A stretch of DNA of 64,000 nucleotides, taken from Daphnia pulex. Taxonomy: Eukaryota > Arthropoda > Branchiopoda > Diplostraca > Daphniidae. Of the stretch, positions 34,301 to 45,415 are shown piece by piece. The stretch is from positions 5,845,501-5,909,500 of the forward strand of contig NC_060018.1 in NCBI RefSeq assembly GCF_021134715.1. Direction: 5' to 3'. The position numbers and the translations under genes were made by a program. Positions within the stretch are counted from its first letter, which is position 1, and every line of letters begins with the position of its first letter. The notes beneath the pieces were generated by a model. It was given only the letters and a program-made list of their open reading frames with translations, did not search any database and was not told the origin of the DNA.

Positions 34301-35005
34301 TCCAAAGCCGTGGAAATCATCTCCCATCGGCGGCATGCTTTTAATTATTTTGAAATCTGCTTAGAGGGCAAGGACACTCCAACGTTATTTCAGCCAACGT
34401 CTTCTCTGTCTGAGGCTGAGGCACTTGTATTCACTGCTATACAGGCCCTCGGTCAGTCTTGTCTGCTCCTTCTTGCATGCCACTCGTCCTCTCCTGGCTG
34501 CGTCTTAGCTAGGCTTTGGGCAGACCGACCCACTAGGGGTGATCCCAACGCTGAGGCGTTACCATCTAAATCCCTCGCTGCTAAGGCTTTCTCTGCCTTC
34601 CAGACTGAAGTATGGAACAAGGAGTGGACCTCCTCTCCCAATGGCGCTACTACTCGACTGTTTTTCCCAGAAGTCACCTCCGCTGCCTTGCTCCTGCGCC
34701 ATCGCTCCAATGCAGTGACGTTTCAGCTACTGTCCGGTCACTGCGCTCTCAACTCCCATCAGCATCGCTTTGGCTTCTCTGCCTCCCCTGCCTGTGCGTG
34801 CGGCCATTCTTTGGAATCCATCTCTCATTTTCTATTTGACTGTCCAAATTTCTCCCAGTTGCGTCAACCCCTATTTCTCACAACCTCTGCAAACGATCTC
34901 CGCTGGCCCCCAACACTATCTACGTTTCCCACATGTATTCCTCTCTGGCATGCCCTGGTCGTTTTCATCACAAAATCCAAACGGCTCGTTTTAAAACAGG
35001 CCTAG
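31304..35005 (+). CDS. LINE ORF2: endonuclease and reverse transcriptase
   Basis: It encodes 1233 residues with no break. The APE-type endonuclease spans about residues 15-230: QINLRHS at 20-26, the catalytic Glu in QEPY at 48-51, and the closing SLSDHPYIYFEV. Reverse transcriptase spans about 460-720: KSAPGYDGIS at 467, FRPISLVS, first catalytic Asp in FLDIKSAFDSAW near 601, GCPQGGVLSPFLWN, and YADD at 689-692. Residues about 950-1085 occupy the place of RNase H in I/LOA elements but show no TDGS motif or clear catalytic acids. The C-terminus has C-x-C-x8-H-x4-C at 1164-1180. The start ATG overlaps the ORF1 stop by eight bases (ATGGTTAG), so translation probably depends on termination-reinitiation. 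The RT puts it in the Jockey superfamily; the exact clade is unsettled. Confidence 0.92.
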   Translation: MVRDLSSTRPAVPSILRCLQINLRHSKTASSALAQVVLDLNIDVALVQEPYAYSVSPPVLANIPPGFSPFHQLSADHAYGSAILLRDSLSKNASLSSSLPPNISTCISFPTCSGSLSFCSAYLRPSLPNFCQSASQILDKSASPLSIICVDSNAKNLLWNSNGTDSRGSDLEALILHHKLNIVNKPRADLDFVPGGTSFIDVTLAGDRVNINRWSYLAMPSLSDHPYIYFEVVISGITPLLRSPVTNKAPSLFHINQRSYLNCLALTLNKWEPHSLSLSSPDSIDRQIERLSSTIVNCARRAKVKNPPVPPSKTMPWWSHELCALRSKARSSYKAWSRSKLSSDESLYRRSKANYQRALRLAKSKAWADFRARTSSSDTFKVLASFSGKSKSIPVPSELTVNGATTTDPSIITKACADHFFPVEPPSDIDHSAILDSANSALNLSDSAVPPVSDWEFESASKTLNKKSAPGYDGISADLLLFSLPVIKPLLFKIINACLLLSFFPNNWKLSKVVVIGKPNKPDYSTLNSFRPISLVSNLAKLLEKVILGRLIWYSRSLNWFSDYQHGFREGRSTESAAHSLTSVIESAFVERKVCAAAFLDIKSAFDSAWHPAIIASLVKRSCPGYLLKIVQNFLSNRVAAISVHDSTFTKPVLLGCPQGGVLSPFLWNILVDDLLRLEFDFLVIFIAYADDITIVTPHKDPEIATRNLQIACDTVVSWLRSRKLYLNALKSVFVVFSRKRIALNNLNICINNIVIFPSLSVHFLGLIVDANLKWKEHLNAKCVSAKRALLMVNSCLRQSFGFDCMRLRSLYLSNVEPILSYGCSVWLSILKTQAGKKTLRSFQRYAARLITRSFKTAPTDALLVLANLLPLDLHLLKLASLRYLSMNLTGGFSPSSLKILSERVPILISAQRIPPVNSLYSPKLPPWAIKVFTSSIPGVVVPLLPTDRRVLRLTIHISCKGTVASFCVVASNSLNVLDVCNSWLPTLTSYRLAICSALSKAVEIISHRRHAFNYFEICLEGKDTPTLFQPTSSLSEAEALVFTAIQALGQSCLLLLACHSSSPGCVLARLWADRPTRGDPNAEALPSKSLAAKAFSAFQTEVWNKEWTSSPNGATTRLFFPEVTSAALLLRHRSNAVTFQLLSGHCALNSHQHRFGFSASPACACGHSLESISHFLFDCPNFSQLRQPLFLTTSANDLRWPPTLSTFPTCIPLWHALVVFITKSKRLVLKQA

Positions 35006-35608
35006 AGTCATTTAGCCAACATTCCGGGTCCTGTTTTATTTAAGGTGCTGCTGCCTGGCCACGATATCCACGATATCGTTCTGGCCCCAGGCTATCGGCT
35101 GCACTGTCATGACTAGGCGCCTGGCCTACCCTCTCCCCAAACGAGTCTGTCGTTTCTGGATGAGGCCGCTCGCTATCGCGTCTGTCGTCTTTTTTGTTTT
35201 TGGTTTGGCAAAACTGCTGTGTTTAGGCTTTTTTCTCTTTCCGTTTCGTTTTACTTTCTTCCTCTTCGCCCATGCCCCCCCCCCTCCCACCAACTTGTCA
35301 CATAGGCCGCACTCTAGGAACTGCCAAGAGGGCTCCTGTGTCTGTCAGTAGCTACACCGGCGGTCGCCGGCTGGCGGCCAGCAGGTTCAACCAAGCCGGG
35401 CAGGTCTCATCAAATGGCGACACAGGGTCCCCCCTCGAGGCCCGCACTAGAGCTGGCGGTAGGCCCAGTTTCCCCTCGGTTATTTTTTGTCTGTTTTTAT
35501 TCGCTTTTATTCACTTGTAAATACTGTATATCTCCATCGGCGTGCAATACACTGGGCTATACTCGGAATCCGAGGTGCGCCCAATTTATAAAAAAAAAAA
35601 AAAAAAAA
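35006..35608 (+). other. LINE 3' untranslated region and poly-A tail
   Basis: About 585 bp after the ORF2 stop with no open frame, including a duplicated CACGATATC (near 35060-35076) and a 19-A run at 35590-35608. The A-run marks the 3' junction with flanking DNA (AAGGGTGGCGAGC). Confidence 0.75.
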
Positions 35609-37403
35609 TAAGGGTGGCGAGCAGAATTGGATTTTCTTTGATGATTACTGGCGTATTCCTATTTTTCGAGGGGGGTTTTTAACCCAAAAAAAGGGGCCCC
35701 ATGAAAAGTGGCTGCAAAAAGTAATCGCTCGTTTGTCAATGTCCAATGAATCATTAACACAGAAGCAACAACTACACACACACAAAGTTCTTCTTCTTCT
35801 GTGTGCTGCTGCTGCTGCGCACGTCTACTAAACTCCCTTGTTTCTTTCGTGATGTTTTTCAGCTCAGAAGAGCCAAAAGGAGAGAGAGAAACGCTTTTCT
35901 GACATGGGCAATCTCCTTTTTGTTTTCGGAGCCTCACAACTGGTGGGCCCTTCTTTTTCGTCCACCATTAAACATGGGATGTAGAAGAAGATGAAGCTAG
36001 GAAATAACGTTCGGAAAGAAATTTGGGTTTTCTTGGTTGCTCTTCCCGTACAAGGAACGAGCAAGAAAACAACGAGAAGAAGAATAAGAAGAAGAGTGAT
36101 GAATGGAACGTTATAACCCATCCAGCTAAGGTTTTTTTTTTCTTTTTTCCTGACCGTACGACAGCAATCAACAGCATACACGACGATAACGTACGCACTG
36201 GCCCATCATCTATTCATCTGGAGAGAATGAAAAAAAGGAGAACTTTTTGGCTAACCAACACGAGAAACATGTTCCCCTTTTTTTTACTGTCCATCTTCTT
36301 CGAGGGGGGTCAACCAGAAGATGGCGAGTCGAGGTCCAACTTTGGTCAAATGGTCATCATTAAGCCGACGAGAGAAACAAGGTCCTCCGCTTTTCTTTTT
36401 TGATTTCCAATCAGCGTCGCACACATCACGTGCCGCTGGCTGCTGCAGTTGTAACATTTGGAAAGAATTGACGTTGGCTGGTTTTCTCCCTCCCGTCGCA
36501 CAGGACTGGGCGCGGTCTAAAGTGTCGGCGGAACAAGCCAGACATCATTGTGAATCATAGGCGACAACAGGGAGAGACGTACGGCGGTGCCCGACAACAA
36601 CCAAAACAAACAAACAAACAACACTAATGATTACGTAAAAAGTAAATTATTCTTTTTAAGAAAACCCCCCCAAAGAAAAATATGAAGTCTGCTGGATTGA
36701 ATTCCTTCGTCGTCGTTCCTCCTTGTCGGCTTCCATTTCCAAATTTTATAGAATCGTAACGGAATGTTTCTGATAGGAAGCGACATATTTAAACTCGCCT
36801 GTTTTTTTCCTTTTGTTTCCTGCGCTGTATTTTTTATTTCGTGAGTGCCGATGGAGAACTGTTTCTCCCCTTTCCCTCGTTGGACGGAAATTTTTTGTTT
36901 TTGTTTTTTTTTCATTTGCCCAGGTCTGACATGTGAGGAATGATGGGCCCGGCTTGTTGACCATATTTGAGAGTTTTCGTTAGGAACGAGTTTCTTATTT
37001 GATTTCATTTGATCCTCTCGCTTTGTCCCTGCGACCGTTTCCAGTTTTATTTTTAAATATTTTTCTCTCGTCTTTGATGATTTTTTCGGGTTGAAAAAGA
37101 CAAAAGAAAATCCCCTTATATGCGTGTCTCATTCTTCTCTTCTTTTTGTAAAAATAAAATAAAAAAAGGGAGAGACGAGGTACGGCTGCGAGCAGCAGCT
37201 CCTATCTCTCGACCTGCCAGTGATACTGACACATGCTTCAATCCGGGCTGACTGGCACAAACAAATGAGCTAACAAGATACCAGACGGACTCGTGAAGGT
37301 GAAACACACACTCTCCTTTTAAACAAAAAAAAAGAATCAGAGTCTCTATTATTTAATAATAGAATCAAAATCGTACGGGCCATCCGCATATCCTGTCTGT
37401 CCA

Positions 37404-37423
37404 GTGTGTGTGTGTGTGTGTGT
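37404..37423. repeat. GT microsatellite
   Basis: Ten uninterrupted GT units. Confidence 0.95.
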
Positions 37424-37757
37424 ACGGCTACTATATTTAAATATCTCTGCTGCCCAACTCATTTTTGGAATAATAGACAACCAAAAAGAAAAAGAAACTC
37501 TCGGACAGATACATTTAATTCCTGACCGATGGTAAAAACAAAACACCAACACCAATCTAAGACTCTCGGTTCGAATGACGAACGAAATGACAAGGTCCGT
37601 TTGACGTCCAGCCGGGAGGAGGAGGACACGAACACAAGAGAAAAGAAAACAAAACCCCAAAGACATTCTTTTGACAAGAAACGAGACGAGAAAAAACAAA
37701 CTTGTATAGCATATAATCATGACTATATAACGAGCTTTTTCCTATAGACAGCACACG

Positions 37758-37780
37758 GCAGCAGCAGCAGCAGCAGCAGC
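37758..37780. repeat. CAG microsatellite
   Basis: Seven to eight CAG units ending in a CTG-containing palindrome (CAGCAGCTGCTG). Not in a recognised coding frame. Confidence 0.95.
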
Positions 37781-40700
37781 TGCTGGCATTTTGTGACGGA
37801 CGTTTTGTATGTGACATTCGTCAACGACAGGATTTTTCACGGGGCTCATTTATTCGCCATCACGTCGACTCTCCTAATAACTCTGCTGTCTGCATAGTTT
37901 AACTATTTGAAATTTGGGTTTTTCTTTCAAACCGGACGCGGTATAATTTACCAACATCAAAGATGATGTCCATATATACCAAAAGAAAACAACCAAAACA
38001 TGTTGGATCGAGACGAGAATAAACGGACGATGAGATGGCGCAAATCGATTTTGTTGCCATGTCCGGATTTTTATTTTTTCGGCTTGAAATAAATATCTGC
38101 AGATGAGTTTACGAGGTGCTGCCGTGGTCGTAAAACCAGATGAACTCTCTTCTACTTCTCGCTTTTCACTTGTTTTTTTGGCTGCTGCTGTCGCTGTCCG
38201 TCTCGAGTAAATGTGCGGGTCCCTCTACTATAGGAAAAGTCATTCTGCACACATTTGCTTCTTCACTCCCATATGGTAAAGGCATTTAGGTCGAAAGATA
38301 TCGTCTCTCTTTTGTGGATGTGTATGTGCACACCAGCAGGTTCTTCCATATCCCTGCACACCATTTGGTTGGCCGTCTCCGATTTCCCTTTTTCTTTCTT
38401 TTTTCTCCCTTCGACTTCCAACAAGAGAAAAGAGAAAGAAAAAAAAGGGACAAATAGAAAAATGCACAGTTCGACTTTTGGGTTATAGCCTCCATAGCTG
38501 TTCATGTATATACATATACACGCATGTGCGTGTGTATATGGAACTGTGAGTAAGCGACACCCTCTCCACTTCTTATAGATTTTTCTCTCGCCTTTTTTTC
38601 TTTTCTTTCTAGCGTCATGAGAGAACCAATCCGGTCGATTCCGGATACCCCCCCCCCCCCTCCCTGTAGATCATGTTTCACACGCTGTTCAGCTCATCAA
38701 CTTCTTCTTCTCTTCATTCTTCTCTCTCTCTCTCACTTCCTTAGTTTCGCGCCGGTCAAGATGAATAACTGCATGTACTATAGGGGACAAAACCCTGGAA
38801 AAATCCAATCACTTTCTTTGTTCCCACGTTGTGTACAGTCGATATTCCATTCGAATTTGACCAGCCAGTAGGACACATGACTTGATGGACATTTGACAGT
38901 CAAAATAGACATCGCCATTCGCCAATGATACAGTCGATCGCCGAGTATAATACAAATGATGAATCGATGTCAAGGAAGAAGCTAAGAAGAAGTAGCATAT
39001 AAATAAATACATTTAAATAATCAGGGAGGTAGTGTATAGGATATTTAAAAAAAAGGCTAAATAAAAAAAAAGGGGAATGTAAACGAGCCAACAAATGGGG
39101 AAACACGACAACTGTCCCGGATGGACAAAGACGGATGACACGGGGGCCCCAGTAGTATATCTGAATATCCAATCGAGTCTCCAGCACACACATATATATA
39201 TATACAGTTTCTTCTCCTCTTGCAGCACGAATTGAATGAGAATGCTGAACTGCGCTCCTATGAATTACAAACGTTCGTTCTTCTCTCTCTCTCTCTTTCG
39301 GCGCTGTGCTGCAGCTGAGCTCTTCTTGATTCTTTTTGGGGTTCGTTTTTCGGGAATTGATCCGGTTGGGCAGCTCAACCAGCCCATGGACAACTCCAAA
39401 AGAAGAAAGAAAGAGAGAAAGAATTATAAATCCCTTAACAACACACCGCCCATCACCCAAAAATAAAAGAAAAGAGTTTGAAAATGAATGGGCTACATCA
39501 TTGGATCTCGGTCTCTAGTTTCTATATTCTTCTATAAAGGCTCGATCTTTCTTGTGTTACCTCAACCAACCACACCGTCAGCGTGTACACATCTCCACTA
39601 CGTCTAAACTATACACCGCAGATCATCCTGTGTGTGTGTGTATCATAAGTATCCATCCGCTGTTATATCATATATTTTGTTCGAGCTCTTTTTTTATAGA
39701 TGGCGATGGATAAGATACGATGATGGACGCCGGTACATGGGCGATAGATTATAATATGTACGCATTAGACACAAAGAAGAGTCATCGTCTGCTTGGGTGT
39801 GTACCGTCTATATAACATTAGCACACGCTGTGTGTGCCAGGCTCACGTGAAACCCAAAGCGGGAGACCAGCAGACAAGTTTTCTCGGTGATGAACGTTCT
39901 GCGATCATTATCCGGGATATACCATTCGTATGGATGTTACGAAAGGACAACTCTCGCCGGTCGTATTTAAAAAAAAATATATTATTATTCCTCCTTTTAT
40001 AGACAAACGGAATAATAAACTGTCGGCCATTGCTCAAAAAGAAAAAGAGTTGGGTTGTAATATATTTCTCAGTTGTTTTATCCGTTGATTTCATCGCCTG
40101 GTGTTTCATCATGTAGAAATTACACATTTTACAAATATCAAACGCGCAGGTCTACATATAAGAATGAGAGATATATCTCCGGGGAAATATGTGTAGTACA
40201 TTTGTTGTTTCCCTTGTTGTTGTTGTTTTTCTCCGGGCAAGGGGAAAGGAAGGAAGAATAATCATCAGCAGCAGCAATTCCAAGCATCTGTTTCATCTCG
40301 CTGAGCTTCTTTTTTCCTCCACAAAAAAATATATAGAGAGAAAATGGGAAGAAAAAATAACTGTTATGTGTGTGTGAGGCCCCCTTTGGCTTTGACGCAA
40401 AGGGGGATTTTTCGTTTCTACTTTTTATTTTTTCTTCTTCTTTGAACTGTCAAGTCTGTGGAAGATGGAATAGTGGGCACAGGAAACGCGGCGGAATTGC
40501 GTTGCCTTATACATTCAACTGAAAAAGTCGGAATAGCTCCGCTCTCCGGGTCGGCATCTTGTTTGATGGCCTCTCTTGTGTGAAGAATATTGTAAGGACT
40601 ACTAGTACTATAGTACTACTACCACTAGCAAACAGGTTACTATCGTTCCATCTCCCAATCGACCCCTCGCTTATTGAGAGCGAATATTATATTATACAGC

Positions 40701-43700
40701 CAAGCCAGCCAGCCAGCCGTCTTGTATTCTCCTTTTTCTCTAGACCCTCAATAGACGTACACTATATGTACATACCTCCCCGAATGGGGGTCTACACACA
40801 CGGCCAATCTATACTACTCCGAAACATTGCTTTTCACACCTTGACGGACCTCCGATTGCCTATGGAGATGTGGGGAGGGAGAATAGAGGAGAAGAAGAAT
40901 CTTTTAGATGTACATATATATATTCTCCGTGTGTGTCTTCTTCCCTTTTTGGTGGAAAATGTATAGAGTGTATACCTCTCATAAATTCTCATCAGAGAGG
41001 GGGTTTTGGACGAAGAAGAAAAAAACGACTCTCAGGTCATTTCTTTTGTGCGTATAGGCCCTTCGAATCCTCGCGGTTCTGGTGCACTTACCCCCCTCAA
41101 TTTTATTTTATTTTATTTTTCGGCCGTCTATGAAATTTTTCTTGGGGGAGAGAGAAAAAAAAAAGATAAAAACTGAAAGCTCATGAAAAAAAAAGAAAAA
41201 AAAAACTCATTAAAGCAAATTAGAAATATCCAGAACTGGGTAGTAGTTTATAAGAGACACTCTATAGTGGTGGTGGATATAGTAGAGATATGGGGGGCTC
41301 TACTCTCTTCCAATTTGTTCGTTTCGAGCACAAGATAGTGCTGTATATAGCTTATTTGGCTGTGCTGCTGCTGTTAACATCGCAGAGAGTCCAATCAACC
41401 ACTTTGTTACCAAAAGCGCCCACCACCATGCAGCGCACCGAAAGAAACCCCACAGCAGGGCGACACTCTTTCTTTCTTTTTTTCGTTTCCTGTGCAATTA
41501 ACGTAACTTCATCATGTGATAAACCACCGCAAAGAAAGAAATTTCCAGGGTTTTCTTCTTCTTCTTCTTCTGGTTCCCTCCACCAATTTATACACCTTTT
41601 TTTTGGGGTTTTTTATTATTATTATTTCCACATTTTATTTCCTTTTATTTTTCTTTTCATTGTGTGTCGTTTCTTTCATTCTTCGGGCGCAACGTGCGGT
41701 CTGGCCGCCACATACATTACACGATTATTTAACTCTTTCATCTATACGTATATACTCTTATGTCTTTTTGAAATGATTACGCGAGTCTCTCTACCGAATT
41801 TTAATGGCAATTAACGGCCGATTGAAACATGAAAATTCCCTTTTTGTTTTTAAAATGTGTACAAGAAAAAAAAAGACCCCGGAGGATTTTTCTTGTATAT
41901 TTCCGAAGGTTCCGAAGGGGACGCGATGATATTCACATGTGTTTTTCCAAGGTGGCGAGCCTTGTCGGAATGTTTAAGAAAACCGTTTGAGTCTCTCTCG
42001 TCCAGCAGCAGGCTGTGTTAGAATTTTGTTCAAGTTTCCCTCGACTTCCTACATACACACACACACACCCTGGCTCATTGGGAATAAGGGGAGGAGGGAC
42101 GTGTCAAACATCGAGGACCCGAGATTTTCTCCGATGGAAAAACATCATGCTGGACCCTAAGAAGAGAGCTAGGAGGGGAGAACAAGTGCCGATGAAGAGG
42201 CTTTTTCTTTCTTCTTCCTTTTTAAAATGCTTTTCTTCTTCTAGTAGAGGGGGGCCCCTTTTCTTCTTCTTTTGGGGGGAGAATTTTCAGCCCCCCACTC
42301 CGCCCCCTACAAGAAGAGGATCCCGACCAACATCTGGTGTTGGAACTTTTTTTCTTCCCTCGAACTCGGTTCAGGAATCAAACACGATCGATCTCAAAAA
42401 AGAAAAAGACGAGAAATAGAAAAAGGGGGGCCTATATAGTTGACTGACAGTTGATTTGAGCATCCAACAAGTTTCAAAAAAATAAAATAAAGAACAAGCC
42501 CCCAAAAAATCAAGAGGGGCGACCGAAAGTGGTCGGAGAGCTATTATTTGATTTTGTACTACACTCGAGTTGATAGTAGCATATCTATCTGTAGAGTAGA
42601 GATAGGAGTCTTGTACGGCCCCTCCTAATAATATTGACACGAGACAACGGCTAGCCGAGATTGTTAAAAGAACTGATGGAGCGTATGCAGCACTTGTTGA
42701 AAAACACCTACGCACACACGTAGCAGGGCCAAGAGAAGAGGTTTTGCTTTTCTTTTTAAGTGCGCTCTAGTCCAATATAATGACTTTTAAAAAAAGAAAA
42801 TCAAAATTTCACTTTTTTGTTGGATGAGTTTCAATTTTCCCGCTCCTTTTAAAATTATTTTCTCGGAAAAAATCAAAAGGAAACGAACGAACGCGCGCGC
42901 GCGTGCAGTGGGCGGTTTGATTGCTGCTGGCAAAGACGCAATAATTCAATTCCCGGAAAAAAACCCACCCAATTCCAATTTTTCTGATTGATTTCATCAG
43001 CGGGAAAAGAAGAAAATTTCAAACGAGAATATTATTACGCAATATATTGGATTTCCCCCCCCCCCATGCCAAAGTCAAGTGACGGTTGCCGGACTTTTTT
43101 AGTTTGTTTTCTGTGCTGTGTGTTTAAATTATCAATGTTCGTGATGATGGCGACAGAGATAGCCAGAGCCGGCTGCTAGCACGTACTTGTGTGTGCACTC
43201 TCGTTTAAGTCTAATATCTTTTTTTTTTCTTTTTCCATTTTTTAAATTAAATTATCCCGTTGAATGAAAAAGACGATTAGAGTTGGCTGTGCTGGCCGGC
43301 TGTACACAATTTCGTTCCGGGTTTCCGAGTTTCTAAATGAAAAACATTTCCTTCTATTTTCGAGTTCATTTAAAATATATCTGGTACCCTTTTCCTTCTT
43401 TTCCTTCTTCTACTTCTTTTTACACTTTGAAATGAGGGAAATAAATCGAAAGAAAAAAGGGGAAAAAAGAAAGAAGAAAAACGATCATTCGTTATCTGCA
43501 ACGGTGGTGGTGTCAAGGTGCGTTGCTCTCTGTGGCGAATCGGGAAACCGTATTCTCTTCTTTCATTTCTAATTTACCTTTTGGTAGAGGAAAAATAAAT
43601 TTTTTGGGAGAGAAGAATAAAATAAAATCCCATTTCACCCCCTCCTCCGTTTACTGATGAGAATTAAATCTAAAAAAGGGGGGAAAAAGAAAAAGAAAAA

Positions 43701-44369
43701 AGGGAAATAAAACACGAGCCGACAAGGTAGACTACAACGAAAATGGTTATTCGTTTTCTCACCTGGGTCCCTTCTATACTCTCGCCGATGGTCTTCCTTA
43801 TAATTCCACCCCACCACCACCTCACTCTGGGAGGGGGTTCGCTTCTTCTTCTTCTTCTTATATTGCTCCGCCATTTATTATCCCCAAAGACTCTTTGAAA
43901 AACGGGGCTGTCCGATCGAACAGTTTCCCTCGTTTCTTTTCCTTTTTTTTCATGAAGAGAGAAGCGGCCAACAAGAAGAAGAAGAATATATTTTTTCCTT
44001 TCAAAGGAAAAAGGGGGGAGCCCTTTAGGAGTCGAAGATCATGGCCGCCAGAGGGCATGTCTTCAGAGAGAGAAGATTCCACACACACAACAACCGAACC
44101 TTTTTTTAAAAAATAAAATAAAAAAAGAACCTTTTTTCTTTATTTTTCCTTTTTTCAAAAAAGTTCCGCGCTTAATACCAAAAGGAGCAGCCCCTATTGC
44201 ACCGCCCTTTTTTGGGGAGGGTGGTAGGGACCCCTGGCGGAGTTCCCTGGAGCTAAATCATGACCCAGCTACGTTGACCAGTTGGCGAGCCTATATTTTT
44301 GACTTGATCGCTATAGTGCCCCAGGCCACTACCGACTAGTCTATACACCCCGGCCCGACCCACAACCGC

Positions 44370-44623
44370 CATTAGTCTTGGAGTGAATCTTGAGCGAGTG
44401 AGACGTGTGTGTGTTTTGTTCTCTCTCCACTTTTTTCAAAATAAGTTTTCTCTCTCATTTCGCGCTCGAAAATTTATCGGAAAAATATTAATTTCTAGTT
44501 CTTCGACTAATAACGTTCGCACACCAACATTTAAACTGTTTGATACATTTGATTTGAAACTCGGATTACTTTCAACGTCACGATCACGATAGAAGGACAC
44601 GAATCAACTCATGGAAGACCGAT
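44370..44623 (+). other. RGM: Probable 5' untranslated exon of RGM
   Basis: A stretch of ordinary composition ends in a consensus donor GAT|GTAAGTTA at 44624. The next plausible acceptor on this strand that leads to the RGM start is AACAG at 45326-45330. The exon's own 5' end is not defined by the sequence. It contains an ATG at 44611 discussed under the upstream ORF. Confidence 0.45.
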
Positions 44624-45413
44624 GTAAGTTATATATTTCTTGCCGCCGTAGCACCGGGGGCTCTCTCTCTCTCGGTGTGTAGCACCTCGTGTGTGTGTGT
44701 GTAGAGAATCAAAATAAGGAAAAACATGGTTAGAGAGAGAGTTCAGTTCTCTCTCGGGCGAATGAAGGCCACACACTCACTTGTGTAGATGAACGGAATG
44801 TTGTGGAGCCTTTTTCTGACCGAAAAAAGATAGCGAAAAAATAACTTTCTAGTTTTGATTTCAACTTTTGTGTTGTAATTTGATTTCGATTTTTCTTCAA
44901 ATGGAAGGAGGAGGAGGAGAAGGAATTGGCACATTTTTGTGTGTCTGTTCAACTTTTTCGGCCGTCACGTGTTTGTGCGTAGTTTTCACGATCGGCTGCC
45001 AACTCGGTGTGGGTGTGTGTGTGTGTTGGATTGTTTTGATTTTGTTTTATTTCTCCCGTCAGACAGACTTGGGTTTCTTGTTTTCATTTCGTTGCTCACT
45101 CAGATAGAAGAAAATTCGACCAGAGTTTAAAATGATAACAAAAACAACATTTTGTTGGCAACGGGTCAACGTCAATAATGGAAAAACCGTCTGGTCCGGT
45201 CGTGTGATGTGACGATGATGTGTGTTGGGAGTCTCAAAATTTGTTGAACGAATAAATGAAGAGCAATGCAGTTATTTCTAAATTGTGCGATGATTATTAA
45301 AAATGAAATTTTCGTGATTGATTGTAACAGATGGCGCCCTAGTCGTTTGGCATCAGCAGCCGGGACAACCGGATCGAGTTTTGCTGATGGACGTTCCATT
45401 GCAGTTCGTCTAA
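44611..45413 (+). CDS. Predicted upstream ORF in the RGM leader (spliced, 32 codons)
   Basis: If exon 44370-44623 is joined to 45331, the ATG at 44611 reads 13 bases to the donor and continues from 45331 (MEDRYGALVVWHQQPGQPD and onward) to TAA at 45411-45413. That stop lies two bases before the RGM ATG at 45416, in a different frame. Such an arrangement would be expected to limit RGM translation to reinitiation or leaky scanning. A second minimal upstream ORF (ATG GCG CCC TAG) begins at 45331. Both depend on the predicted splice. Confidence 0.35.
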
Positions 45414-45415
45414 CG

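Larger units (their letters stand above)
29521..35608 (+). mobile_element. Non-LTR retrotransposon, Jockey superfamily (I/LOA/R1-like), both ORFs open
   Basis: A two-ORF LINE: ORF1 with three CCHC knuckles, ORF2 with an APE endonuclease, reverse transcriptase and terminal Cys-His motif, then a roughly 585-bp 3' region and a 19-A tail at 35590-35608. The A tail fixes the 3' end. The 5' end is not resolved: I saw no convincing target-site duplication, and the start given is a guess after the TTTA tract. Open frames and the intact tail suggest a fairly recent insertion. It lies on the same strand as RGM, about 9 kb upstream of it. Confidence 0.9.
35609..44369. other. Non-coding interval between the LINE and RGM
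   Basis: Microsatellites and homopurine/homopyrimidine tracts, among them GT at 37404-37423 and CAG at 37758-37780, plus C-runs near 38649 and 43057. A hairpin of nine-base arms (CCCCCTTTG and CAAAGGGGG) lies at 40380-40406. The short frames have no recognisable product. The last few hundred bases before 44370 would hold the RGM promoter, but no TATA box stands out. Confidence 0.4.

Noticed and set aside
41290..41814. 174-codon open frame on the plus strand
   Set aside because: Dominated by Phe/Leu/Ser from pyrimidine tracts, no homology and no splice context: a low-complexity artefact, like many similar frames between 11 and 64 kb.
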